DNA from: Clostridium sp. CAG:793
Lineage (GTDB): Bacteria; Bacillota; Clostridia; TANB77; CAG-508
Assembly (NCBI GenBank): GCA_000433915.1
Contig: HF993635.1
Span: 1 to 19,169, forward strand
DNA length: 19,169 nt
Reading direction: 5' to 3'
Part shown: in pieces, positions 7,692 through 14,366 of the stretch
Position numbering within the stretch: the stretch's first letter is position 1
Layout of the letters: every line of letters begins with the position of its first letter
Notes under the pieces: generated by a model
The model's database searches: none
Told to the model about the DNA's origin: nothing
Seen by the model: only the letters and a program-made list of their open reading frames with translations
Translations under genes and position numbers: made by a program

Positions 7692-7860
7692 GACTGTTCA
7701 GTTTCCATCTGAGCTTACAAGCTTGGAAGCTACCAATGCGAGGAGCGTTTTCGTTTCTGAGCTTATGGCTCATAGAGAAAATGCCTGCTCTATCACTGAT
7801 GTCCTTTCATCGTGGAATCCCGCTGGATTTTATGCGGCCAGAAAGCTAATCAAAGATTAA
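7684..7860 (+). CDS. Uncharacterised 58-residue protein, second of the overlapping pair
   Basis: Not recognised. The ATG at 7684 overlaps the last codons of the gene before it by 8 bases. GGAGG at 7668-7672 lies 11 bases upstream, somewhat far, which fits translation by coupling; an in-frame ATG at 7666 is possible but precedes that site. The small product is mixed in charge. The N-terminal half is probably helical (LTSLEATNARSVFVSELMAH) and the end reads SSWNPAGFYAARKLIKD. No transmembrane helix or DNA-binding motif is evident. Codon use matches its partner, not the core genes. A strong terminator begins 12 bases after the stop, closing a compact two-gene unit. The alternative, that both frames are one gene joined by frameshifting, is less likely because no slippery heptamer is visible in the overlap. 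Confidence 0.65.
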   Translation: MHETVQFPSELTSLEATNARSVFVSELMAHRENACSITDVLSSWNPAGFYAARKLIKD

Positions 7861-7871
7861 TATACCACGTC

Positions 7872-7906
7872 AAAAGCCGGGTGCACAACTGTGCCTGGCT
7901 TTTTTT
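7872..7906 (+). terminator. Rho-independent terminator of the 7341-7860 unit
   Basis: AAAAGCCGGG pairs with CCTGGCTTTT (one G-T pair), then after one bulged base GCAC pairs with GTGC around an AACT loop. A run of eight Ts follows. It is a textbook intrinsic terminator on the plus strand. Confidence 0.92.
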
Positions 7907-7944
7907 ACATTTTCTTTACATTTTTAATTTTTTTAATTTATTTC

Positions 7945-7973
7945 TTGTATATTATCTCTTTTTAGCTTATAAT
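7945..7973 (+). promoter_or_regulatory. Predicted promoter of the DUF2628-like gene
   Basis: TTGTAT, a 17-base spacer and a perfect TATAAT (7968-7973). The -35 matches consensus at four of six positions. The leader to the ATG would be about 56 bases, and no riboswitch-like fold was seen in it. Confidence 0.6.
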
Positions 7974-8035
7974 ATTGGTGTTAATTGTAAATTTATAGGT
8001 TTTAATAAACCTAAATCTTTTTTAAGGAGACTTTT

Positions 8036-9913
8036 ATGGACGATTTAAATAATAATGAAAATAATCAAAACAATCAAGCAGGTTACTATCCAAATAATTC
8101 TCAGGATCCTTATAGTGCAAATTCTGGATTTGGTCCAGTTAATCCATATATGAATAATCAAGATGGTTCATCTTTTAATCCTTATGGAATGGCTGATTCT
8201 AATTCAATGCCACAAAATCCTTATCAAAATTCTGGTGAATTTAATCCATATAGCTTATATAATTCTACTTATCCAGGGGCAGAAAATAATCAGAATACTG
8301 TTCAAACTTCTGATAATTCACATGATTCAAATTATGCACAGAATCCTAATACAACTGTTGAAAATGATAATGGTACTTTTTCACCATTTGATTTATCTAA
8401 TGAAAGTTCTGCTGTTCCAGAGCAATCAACTCAAATGCAGAACAATCAATTCAATCATGTAGATGCTTCAAATAATCAAGCTCAGACAGAGCCTATGCAA
8501 GAAAATCAAATGCCTCAGGAGCCTGTTCAAGAAAATCAAATACCTCAAGAGCCTATTCAAGGAAATGCTACTTCTTATGATCCTGCTTACGAAAATATGC
8601 AACAACAATTTGTGCAAAATCAAGGACAAATTAGAAATCCAATATTGAGTCAAGGCTTACCAACTGATGATGGAATGAACAATTATCAGCAAAATAGTTC
8701 ATTTTCAAACAATATCGATTCTTATAATACACAACCTTCTCAAGACTATTCTTTTAATGGTAGTGATTATACTATGGAATTTGTAAAAGCATGGATGGGT
8801 AATTTATATGAAAAGGCTCATTCAAAGAAGTTTAATTGGCCTGCTGCTATTTTCGGAGGAATCTATTTCCTATACAGAAAGATGTATTTAACTGGTATAT
8901 TGTTAATAATGTTTAGTTCAATTCTTACATTTTTAATGTTATTCTTATCAGTTAAAGTTGGAGCTGGTTTAATGGCTTTGTTGCCAGTTATAAATATTGT
9001 ATTGTTATTAGTATATGGATTTGGTTTTTATCCTATGTATAGAAATTTTGTACGTGGAAAACTTAATAAATATAAGCAAACTATTACAGATAATTCACAA
9101 TTAGTGCAAACAGCTTCATCTAAAGGTGGTACTTCCCCTCTAGCTGTTATATTATGTTGCATTGTTGTTCCAATAATCTCTTCTTTAGTATTAACATTAC
9201 TTGCAACAGTTGGTTTATTTAATATTTTCAAAAATATTTCTGGTAATATTAATACTCCAAGCAACATTGTATCTGATAATTCAATTATTGAAGATAATAC
9301 TGATATGAAAAGTTACACATTTTTAAATCAATATACTATTGATTATGATTCATTAACATGGTTCTTTAATCAATCTGATAGTAGTTTAACAAAAGGTGAT
9401 TATAAATTAACATATTCAGGACAGTCTATTCCTGATTTAAAATCTTCATTTAATGTTGATTCTACTACTCCTGCTGGAAGATCAAGTTTATTAAGTACTT
9501 TAATGTCTTCTCTTCAAGCTCAAGCTGCTTCAATGAATTTGACAGTTGATGTTGGTACAAGTAATTTCGTACTTGGTGTAAAAAATTATTATGCATATAT
9601 AGATGTTGCATCTAATAATACTTTAACTAGATATTATATAATTCTCATTCCTGAAGATGATATACTATTCCAATTCACTTTAGAAACTAATGATACATCT
9701 ATCGACTATGCTACTAATATTGAAATTGTAAATATGTTAACAAATATTTCAACAGAATCTTCTGATGAAGAAGCAGATGATAATACAATCTCAAATGATA
9801 CAGTAATTTCTAATGATGTATCTGATATATTATCTAATACTCCAGTTAATGAAGTTACTAGTGCTCGTAATACTATCAGCAATACAAATTCATTATCTGA
9901 TATGTTAAATTAA
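8036..9913 (+). CDS. Membrane protein with Q/N-rich cytoplasmic tail and DUF2628-like core
   Basis: The function is unknown. The 625-residue product starts with about 240 residues of low-complexity sequence rich in Asn, Gln, Pro, Ser and Tyr (repeated PxNPY and NPYQN-like pieces, and a 10-residue repeat at 152-177). Then comes a DUF2628-like region at about 245-345 (EFVKAWMGNLYEKAHSKKFNWPA, then GGIYFLYRKMYLTG). It holds two hydrophobic segments at about 283-306 and 310-335, and a third strong membrane segment follows at 367-398. The remaining 225 residues look soluble and probably lie outside the cell, ending in a Ser/Asn/Thr/Asp-rich tail. In this family the aromatic, basic FNWPA-type motif precedes the first helix. 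AAGGAG lies 6-7 bases before the ATG. Codon use is that of the core genome. It is monocistronic, with its own promoter and terminator. The DUF2628 assignment is from pattern recognition only. Confidence 0.85.
   Translation: MDDLNNNENNQNNQAGYYPNNSQDPYSANSGFGPVNPYMNNQDGSSFNPYGMADSNSMPQNPYQNSGEFNPYSLYNSTYPGAENNQNTVQTSDNSHDSNYAQNPNTTVENDNGTFSPFDLSNESSAVPEQSTQMQNNQFNHVDASNNQAQTEPMQENQMPQEPVQENQIPQEPIQGNATSYDPAYENMQQQFVQNQGQIRNPILSQGLPTDDGMNNYQQNSSFSNNIDSYNTQPSQDYSFNGSDYTMEFVKAWMGNLYEKAHSKKFNWPAAIFGGIYFLYRKMYLTGILLIMFSSILTFLMLFLSVKVGAGLMALLPVINIVLLLVYGFGFYPMYRNFVRGKLNKYKQTITDNSQLVQTASSKGGTSPLAVILCCIVVPIISSLVLTLLATVGLFNIFKNISGNINTPSNIVSDNSIIEDNTDMKSYTFLNQYTIDYDSLTWFFNQSDSSLTKGDYKLTYSGQSIPDLKSSFNVDSTTPAGRSSLLSTLMSSLQAQAASMNLTVDVGTSNFVLGVKNYYAYIDVASNNTLTRYYIILIPEDDILFQFTLETNDTSIDYATNIEIVNMLTNISTESSDEEADDNTISNDTVISNDVSDILSNTPVNEVTSARNTISNTNSLSDMLN
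8489..8566 (+). repeat. 30-bp in-frame tandem repeat, about 2.6 copies
   Basis: Codons for EPxQENQxPQ repeat with a 10-residue period (residues 152-161, 162-171, and a partial 172-177 ending QGN) inside the Q/N-rich tail. The copies differ by a few substitutions (Met, Val or Ile at one position). Such a minisatellite could vary in copy number between strains. Confidence 0.8.
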
Positions 9914-9924
9914 GATTATATTTG

Positions 9925-9956
9925 AAAAAAAGTGGTTGTAATTCCACTTTTTTTCT
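9925..9956 (+). terminator. Rho-independent terminator after the DUF2628-like gene
   Basis: AAAAAAAGTGG (9925-9935) pairs with CCACTTTTTTT (9944-9954) around an 8-base loop, and further T-rich sequence follows. The stem is only 4 bp of G-C-containing pairs plus A-T pairs, but the U-tract is strong. Confidence 0.85.
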
Positions 9957-9965
9957 TTTTGCTTA

Positions 9966-9994
9966 TTGTGAATTGCTTTATTTTGTTGTATAAT
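9966..9994 (+). promoter_or_regulatory. Predicted asnS promoter
   Basis: TTGTGA, a 17-base spacer and a perfect TATAAT (9989-9994). The short leader (about 30 bases) leaves no room for a T-box, so tRNA-sensing control of asnS is not indicated here. Confidence 0.65.
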
Positions 9995-10029
9995 TGGTAA
10001 CATATAATTTTAGGAAAAGAGGGATTTTT

Positions 10030-11421
10030 ATGGATTGTACTTTAGTTAAAGATTTGTACAGAGATACAGAAAAATATTTAGAAAAAGATGTCCAAGTTGC
10101 TGGATGGGTTAGAACTGTCCGTAATTCTAAAGCTTTTGGATTTATTGAAATGAATGATGGAACCTTCTTTAATAATGTTCAAATTGTTTTTGATGATAAA
10201 TTGGCTAATTTTAATGATGTATGCAAATTAACTATTAGCTCTTCTATTGTAGTTAATGGTACTGTTGTAAAAAATGATAATGCTAAGCAACCTTTTGAGA
10301 TTCATGCCAAAAGTGTTGAAATATATAAATTATCTGATAAGGACTACCCTATTCAAAAGAAAAGCACAAGTTTTGAATTTTTAAGAACTATTGCTCATTT
10401 ACGTCCTAGAACAAATACTTTTAGTGCTGTTTTCAGAGTTCGTAGTTTACTTTCTTATGCCATTCATAAGTTTTTCCAAGAAAGAGGATTTGTTTATGTT
10501 CATACTCCTCTTATAACTGGTAGTGACTGTGAGGGTGCTGGAGAAATGTTTCATGTTTCTTCTTTTGACTTAGCTAATGTTCCTAAAGATAAAGATGGAA
10601 ATGTTGACTTTTCTAAGGATTTCTTTGGCAAGAATGCTCACTTGACTGTTAGTGGTCAACTTGAAGGTGAAACTTATGCCGAAGCTTTTAGAAATATCTA
10701 TACTTTTGGCCCTACATTTAGAGCTGAAAATTCTAATACGGTAAAGCATGCAGCTGAATTCTGGATGATCGAACCTGAAATGTCTTTTGCTGATTTGACT
10801 GATTATCTTGATACTGCTGAAGCAATGATTAAATATATTATTAATTATGTTATGGAAAATGCTCCTGAGGAAATTAACTTTTTCGACAAATTCATAGCTC
10901 CTGGTTTAATTGATAAACTTGAAACAACTCTAAATGAACCATTTGGAAGAATTTCCTATACTGATGCTATTAAAGAATTAGAAAAGCATAATGATGAATT
11001 TGAGTATAAAGTTTCTTGGGGTGTTGATATTCAAACAGAACATGAAAGATTTTTAAGTGAAAAAGTTTTTGGACGACCTGTATTTGTTACTGATTATCCA
11101 AAAGAAATTAAAGCTTTCTATATGAAGCAAAATCCTGATGGAAAAACGGTTGCTGCTTCTGATCTTCTTGTTCCTGGTATTGGTGAACTTATTGGTGGTA
11201 GTCAAAGAGAAGAAGATATTACAAAGCTAACAACTCGTATGAAGGAATTAAATCTTGACGAAAAAGATTATTGGTGGTATCTTGACTTACGTAAATACGG
11301 AAGTGTTCCTCATTCTGGATTTGGTCTTGGATTTGAAAGAATGATGATGTATGTTACAGGTATGCAAAATATTCGTGATGTTATTCCTTATCCACGTACT
11401 CCAAAGAATTGTGAATTTTAA
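10030..11421 (+). CDS. asnS: Asparaginyl-tRNA synthetase
   Basis: AsnRS charges tRNA-Asn with asparagine in two ATP-dependent steps. The 463-residue product has the N-terminal OB-fold anticodon-binding domain (about 15-105, with VAGWVRTVRNSKAFGFIEMNDG). The class IIb catalytic domain follows: motif 1 around RVRSLLSYAIHKFF and VYVHTPLITGSDCEGAGEMF; motif 2 FRAEN at 230-234 with EFWMIEPEM at 243-251; motif 3 GLGFER at 432-437 followed by MQNIRDVIPYPRTP. The ending IPYPRTP and the EGAGEMF signature favour AsnRS over AspRS. The ATG at 10030 is preferred over an upstream in-frame TTG because that codon overlaps the -10 box, and AGAGGG lies before the ATG. Having AsnRS means Asn-tRNA can be made directly without transamidation. 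Codon use is strongly AT-biased and native. Confidence 0.97.
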   Translation: MDCTLVKDLYRDTEKYLEKDVQVAGWVRTVRNSKAFGFIEMNDGTFFNNVQIVFDDKLANFNDVCKLTISSSIVVNGTVVKNDNAKQPFEIHAKSVEIYKLSDKDYPIQKKSTSFEFLRTIAHLRPRTNTFSAVFRVRSLLSYAIHKFFQERGFVYVHTPLITGSDCEGAGEMFHVSSFDLANVPKDKDGNVDFSKDFFGKNAHLTVSGQLEGETYAEAFRNIYTFGPTFRAENSNTVKHAAEFWMIEPEMSFADLTDYLDTAEAMIKYIINYVMENAPEEINFFDKFIAPGLIDKLETTLNEPFGRISYTDAIKELEKHNDEFEYKVSWGVDIQTEHERFLSEKVFGRPVFVTDYPKEIKAFYMKQNPDGKTVAASDLLVPGIGELIGGSQREEDITKLTTRMKELNLDEKDYWWYLDLRKYGSVPHSGFGLGFERMMMYVTGMQNIRDVIPYPRTPKNCEF

Positions 11422-11436
11422 TTATAATCTAATATA

Positions 11437-11484
11437 AAAAGCAGAAGCCTGCCGATCAATTATGACCGGCAGGTTTCTGCTTTT
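11437..11484. terminator. Bidirectional terminator between asnS and the convergent gene
   Basis: An 18-bp stem with one G-T pair (AAAAGCAGAAGCCTGCCG at 11437-11454 with 11467-11484) has a 12-base loop. A-runs and T-runs flank the two ends, so it can stop transcription from asnS and from the minus-strand gene ending at 11502. It is one of the strongest hairpins in the window. Confidence 0.92.
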
Positions 11485-11501
11485 ACTTGAAGGAATTTAC
11501 T

Positions 11502-12587
11502 TTAAGTACTTTCACCTACTTTCTCGTTCAGCAAGTCTTGAGCCTGCTCTTTGGTTGTTTGTAGCATGTCTTTCCATGCTTTGATAGTGTCTTCTGCTTC
11601 TTTCACGCTGGATTGAGCATCTTCGTAAGCTTTTTTGGCTTGCTTCAACATTTCTTCTGCCTTAGCCAATTTTTCCATTCTGAACTGTCTCTTACACTCT
11701 TCATGAGACATCCCATCTTGGCACAGTTTAAGTGCACCCAAGGTTTTGTCAATCGAGCCTTTTTCCCTTGCCTGTTCCAGCAGTGTTTCGCATTCTTCCA
11801 AGCTGGGACCTTCGGGTTGCACGTTCACTTCTTTCTGAGTCTCACTTTTGGGGATATTGTCCTTAACTTCTTTTCCCTTGGCAGCAAGTGCCGAGCTTTC
11901 AGCAATTTCACTAATTTCTTGCGTTTTTTGAGTCTTGGCAAGCAGTCTTTCTACTTTTTTGACATGTAACTCAACATACAAATACAGTTTAGCCATACTA
12001 ATTTCATAGCAATGACTTTCGTCTTTGCACAATGCTTTAATGAAATCTACTTCCTCATCAAAGATTCTCCGCATCATACCATGAAAGTTTCTCTCTCCCA
12101 CGGAATAAGGATCATCTTCGTTGTATTTTTCGGTAAACGTAGATTCATCAATTTTTCTCATTGCTGCTCTTGTAGACAACCGCTCCTGTTCGCTTGCATC
12201 GTAAATAAAATAATAATATTTCATTGCAATAAGAATAACAGGAATCCAAGATCCAAATAGTTCTTCCAATACCGTTGCATTCTCTTTTTCAATTTGGTCT
12301 TTTAGAAACAGTTTCATTTCATAGAAATCAATGAAGCTTTTTTCTTCTCTCTTTCTGGTGACCATTCCTTCTTGAATCGCAGAATACAGGAAATTTTCTT
12401 TTCCTACCCACTTGTTTTCGAAACACTCACTAAATGCTACATCGACAGCATCTTTGAGATCAAATGCTTTCACAATCCTTTTCATCAGATCGATCATGTT
12501 GATTTTCACTTCTTGAGGAGCTTCTCCTTTGCCAGTACCAAAGCATTCCGGGTTAACAGAGCCAAAGTTTGTCATTACTAATTGCAT
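11502..12587 (-). CDS. Uncharacterised 361-residue helical protein with C-terminal coiled coil
   Basis: Not recognised. The ATG at 12587 is chosen because GGAGG lies 7-8 bases upstream; a TTG five codons earlier overlaps that site. The N-terminal 215 residues look globular and mostly helical, with a hydrophobic stretch WIPVILIAMKYYYFIYD at about 114-130 that may be a buried helix or one membrane pass. A Ser/Lys/Glu linker (about 218-262) leads to a Cys-bearing helical piece (SLEECETLLEQAREKG, then CQDGMSHEECKRQF). A strong coiled coil at about 303-356 follows (alternating Lys/Glu/Ala with hydrophobic spacing). No signal peptide or catalytic motif is evident. Codons CTG, CTC, CCG, GCG and CGC are used freely, unlike the neighbours. 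It has its own near-consensus promoter and shares the terminator at 11437-11484. Phage, plasmid or defence origin is possible but unproven. Confidence 0.8.
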   Translation of the reverse strand: MQLVMTNFGSVNPECFGTGKGEAPQEVKINMIDLMKRIVKAFDLKDAVDVAFSECFENKWVGKENFLYSAIQEGMVTRKREEKSFIDFYEMKLFLKDQIEKENATVLEELFGSWIPVILIAMKYYYFIYDASEQERLSTRAAMRKIDESTFTEKYNEDDPYSVGERNFHGMMRRIFDEEVDFIKALCKDESHCYEISMAKLYLYVELHVKKVERLLAKTQKTQEISEIAESSALAAKGKEVKDNIPKSETQKEVNVQPEGPSLEECETLLEQAREKGSIDKTLGALKLCQDGMSHEECKRQFRMEKLAKAEEMLKQAKKAYEDAQSSVKEAEDTIKAWKDMLQTTKEQAQDLLNEKVGEST

Positions 12588-12648
12588 AATAAAATCCTCC
12601 AATATTCATTTTTTCAATGTCCTGCAAACTCTATCTGAGTCTGTTCTT

Positions 12649-12677
12649 ATTATAACATATTATGTAACTTATTGCAA
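12649..12677 (-). promoter_or_regulatory. Predicted promoter of the 361-residue protein gene
   Basis: On the minus strand TTGCAA (12677-12672), a 17-base spacer and a perfect TATAAT (12654-12649). The leader would be about 55 bases. Confidence 0.72.
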
Positions 12678-12696
12678 GTTATGTATACTATATAAT

Positions 12697-12743
12697 AACC
12701 AACAACCGCCATGGCGATTGTTACACCATAGCGGTTGTTGGTT
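12697..12743 (-). terminator. Long inverted repeat between the two unrecognised genes
   Basis: AACCAACAACCGCCATGG (12697-12714) pairs with 12726-12743 except for one C-A mismatch, around an 11-base loop. It lies downstream of the 12777-13073 gene and upstream of the promoter at 12649-12677. No U-tract follows on either strand, so it may be a weak terminator or the remnant of a small mobile palindrome. A second, 6-bp hairpin (TTTAGG at 12742-12747 with CCTAAA at 12757-12762) abuts it. Confidence 0.5.
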
Positions 12744-12776
12744 TAGGAGTCAGTCCCCTAAATTATAGATGAAATT

Positions 12777-13073
12777 TTATGCAGATTTTTTCCACTTTCC
12801 TCCGTACTCTTTCGGCAACGCTTCTTCAACTTCTTCTTTGTGTTCGAGGAGTTTTGTTACCTCTTCGGGACTCATTCCTGTTTCCTTGCATACATTCTTG
12901 ATAGCAAGCTCCAAGCGTTTAAACGCTTCGTTGAGGTTGTAAAATTCATCGATCAAAGTGCTGATGTATTCCGGACATTTCTGAATAGCCTCACTTAAAT
13001 TCCGCTTATAGCCTTGAATAGGCTTATGGCGTTCCTCTTTTTTTAGCGGAGACTTCCAAATAATCTTTTTCAT
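12777..13073 (-). CDS. Uncharacterised 98-residue basic/acidic helical protein
   Basis: Not recognised. The ATG at 13073 is preferred because AAAGGTG lies 6-7 bases upstream; a GTG three codons earlier lies within that site. The product has a Lys/Arg-rich first 25 residues (KKIIWKSPLKKEERHK). A probable amphipathic helix follows (LSEAIQKCPEYISTLIDEFYNLNEAFKRLELAIKNV, described in two pieces split at FYN). A segment ETGMSPEEVTKLLEHKEEVEEAL then resembles the helix-turn spacing of small DNA-binding domains, but this is not strong enough for a call. It ends with a basic Trp-containing tail (GGKWKKSA). Codons CGC, CGG, CCG, GCG, CTC and ATC are common, unlike the neighbours. It has a full-consensus promoter with an imperfect inverted repeat at the transcription start, suggesting tight control or high expression. 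Confidence 0.75.
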   Translation of the reverse strand: MKKIIWKSPLKKEERHKPIQGYKRNLSEAIQKCPEYISTLIDEFYNLNEAFKRLELAIKNVCKETGMSPEEVTKLLEHKEEVEEALPKEYGGKWKKSA

Positions 13074-13092
13074 TTTTTTCACCTTTTATTCA

Positions 13093-13114
13093 AAATTCGT
13101 CATAGACGTAATTT
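13093..13114 (-). promoter_or_regulatory. Operator-like inverted repeat at the start of transcription
   Basis: AAATTCGTC (13093-13101) and GACGTAATTT (13105-13114) are inverted copies with one extra base in the second arm and a 3-base centre. The repeat lies directly after the -10 box of the 12777-13073 gene, so it spans the expected start site and first leader bases. It could be a repressor site, possibly for the encoded protein, or a short leader hairpin. Confidence 0.45.
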
Positions 13115-13116
13115 AT

Positions 13117-13145
13117 ATTATACTCTTATTGTATTTTTATGTCAA
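13117..13145 (-). promoter_or_regulatory. Full-consensus promoter of the 98-residue protein gene
   Basis: On the minus strand a perfect TTGACA (13145-13140), a 17-base spacer and a perfect TATAAT (13122-13117). No other promoter in this window matches consensus at all twelve positions with optimal spacing. It lies about 50 bases past the fucO-like stop codon. Confidence 0.88.
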
Positions 13146-13192
13146 CATCTTACCATTCTTTTATGAATAACTTGTGATAAGATCACCCTATC

Positions 13193-14350
13193 TTACCATG
13201 CTTTTTCGTATAATTCCATAAAGTCTTCTTTTGTAACTTCACGTGGATTGCCTGGTTTACATGGATCATTCATTGCTTTATCAGCAAGCATTGGTATGTC
13301 TTCTTTTCTTGCTCCGACATCTTTTACTGATTGTGTTATACCTACTTCGCGAGATAATTTCCTTATACATTCGCAGAAAGTTTTTATAACTTCTTCTTTT
13401 GTGAAAATTGTTGCATCAATATGGAATGCTTGTGTTAATATCTCTCTAAAGTCTTCATATACTACTTCTCCATTGAATTCCATTACTGTTGGTAGAATTA
13501 TAGCATTTGCAAGTCCGTGTGGTGTATCATAAACTGCACCTAATTGATGTGCCATTGAATGTACTATTCCTAATCCTACATTTGAAAATGCCATTCCTGC
13601 AATATATTGCCCTAATCCAACTTTGTTTATTGCGTCTTGGTCTTTATCATTTACTGCTTTTGCTAGATTGTCATAAATTAATTGAATTGCTTTCATTGAG
13701 AACATTTGTGACATTATATTTTTCGATTTTGTAATATATCCTTCAATTGCGTGTGTTAATGCATCCATTCCAGTTGAAGAAGCAACTGATTTTGGCATTG
13801 ATGCCATTAATTCTGTATCTACTATTGCCATGATAGGAATGTCATGTTCATCTACACATACCATTTTTACTTCTCTTTCAGTATCTGTTATTACATAATT
13901 GATTGTAACTTCTGCCGCTGTTCCTGCTGTTGTTGGTAATGCTATTATTGGTAATCCTTTATTTTTTGTATTAGATAATCCATTTAATGAAACTACATCT
14001 TTTCTATCCGGGTTTGTCATTATTATGCTTATTCCTTTTGCTGTATCAATGCTTGATCCACCGCCAACTGCTACAATTAAATTAGCTCCAAATTCAGTAC
14101 ACATTTGTACTCCAGCTAATACATTTTCTATTGGTGGGTTTGGTTTTACATCATGATATAATGTATATTTTATTTCATTTGCATCTAATAGATCAGTTAT
14201 TTTTGAGCTAACTCCTGCTTTATACAAAGATTCATCAGTTACTACTAAAACTTTGCTAAATCCTCTTTTCTTAATTTCCTCTGGTAAAACTTTTCTTGCT
14301 CCTTCACCAAAGTATGATGTTTCATTTAATACGAATTTTTCAATATCCAT
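13193..14350 (-). CDS. fucO: FucO-type iron-containing alcohol dehydrogenase (lactaldehyde reductase / propanediol oxidoreductase)
   Basis: Group III Fe-dependent alcohol dehydrogenase. FucO itself interconverts L-lactaldehyde and L-1,2-propanediol with NADH in fucose and rhamnose fermentation; close relatives reduce other short aldehydes. The 385-residue product matches the known E. coli FucO sequence over its whole length, including LNETSYFGEGA, VGGGSSIDTAKG (about 95-106), TTAGTAAEVTINYVITD (140-156), DALTHAIEGYIT and the C-terminal GNPREVTKEDF...LYEKAW. Metal ligands are present as D196, H200, H264 and H278. D39, the residue tied to NAD rather than NADP preference in FucO, is conserved. 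AAGGAGG lies 5-6 bases before the ATG. It starts 16 bases after the FIST gene and is last in the five-gene set. Substrate is inferred by family; no fucose or rhamnose pathway genes are in view. Confidence 0.92.
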   Translation of the reverse strand: MDIEKFVLNETSYFGEGARKVLPEEIKKRGFSKVLVVTDESLYKAGVSSKITDLLDANEIKYTLYHDVKPNPPIENVLAGVQMCTEFGANLIVAVGGGSSIDTAKGISIIMTNPDRKDVVSLNGLSNTKNKGLPIIALPTTAGTAAEVTINYVITDTEREVKMVCVDEHDIPIMAIVDTELMASMPKSVASSTGMDALTHAIEGYITKSKNIMSQMFSMKAIQLIYDNLAKAVNDKDQDAINKVGLGQYIAGMAFSNVGLGIVHSMAHQLGAVYDTPHGLANAIILPTVMEFNGEVVYEDFREILTQAFHIDATIFTKEEVIKTFCECIRKLSREVGITQSVKDVGARKEDIPMLADKAMNDPCKPGNPREVTKEDFMELYEKAW

Positions 14351-14366
14351 ATTTTCCTCCTTAAAT

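Noticed and set aside
8468..8653. Minus-strand frame inside the Q/N-rich repeat region
   Set aside because: It is the complement of the tandem repeat, with Leu/Ile-rich low complexity and no ribosome site.
9994..10029. Longer asnS start at 9994
   Set aside because: The TTG codon overlaps the -10 box and has no ribosome site. The ATG at 10030 has both a purine-rich site and correct AsnRS N-terminal alignment.
9989..10029. T-box riboswitch for asnS
   Set aside because: The leader between the predicted start and the ATG is only about 30 bases, far too short for a T-box.
12372..12768. Plus-strand frames at 12372-12581 and 12529-12768
   Set aside because: They are antisense to the start of the 361-residue gene and cross its promoter and palindrome, without ribosome sites.
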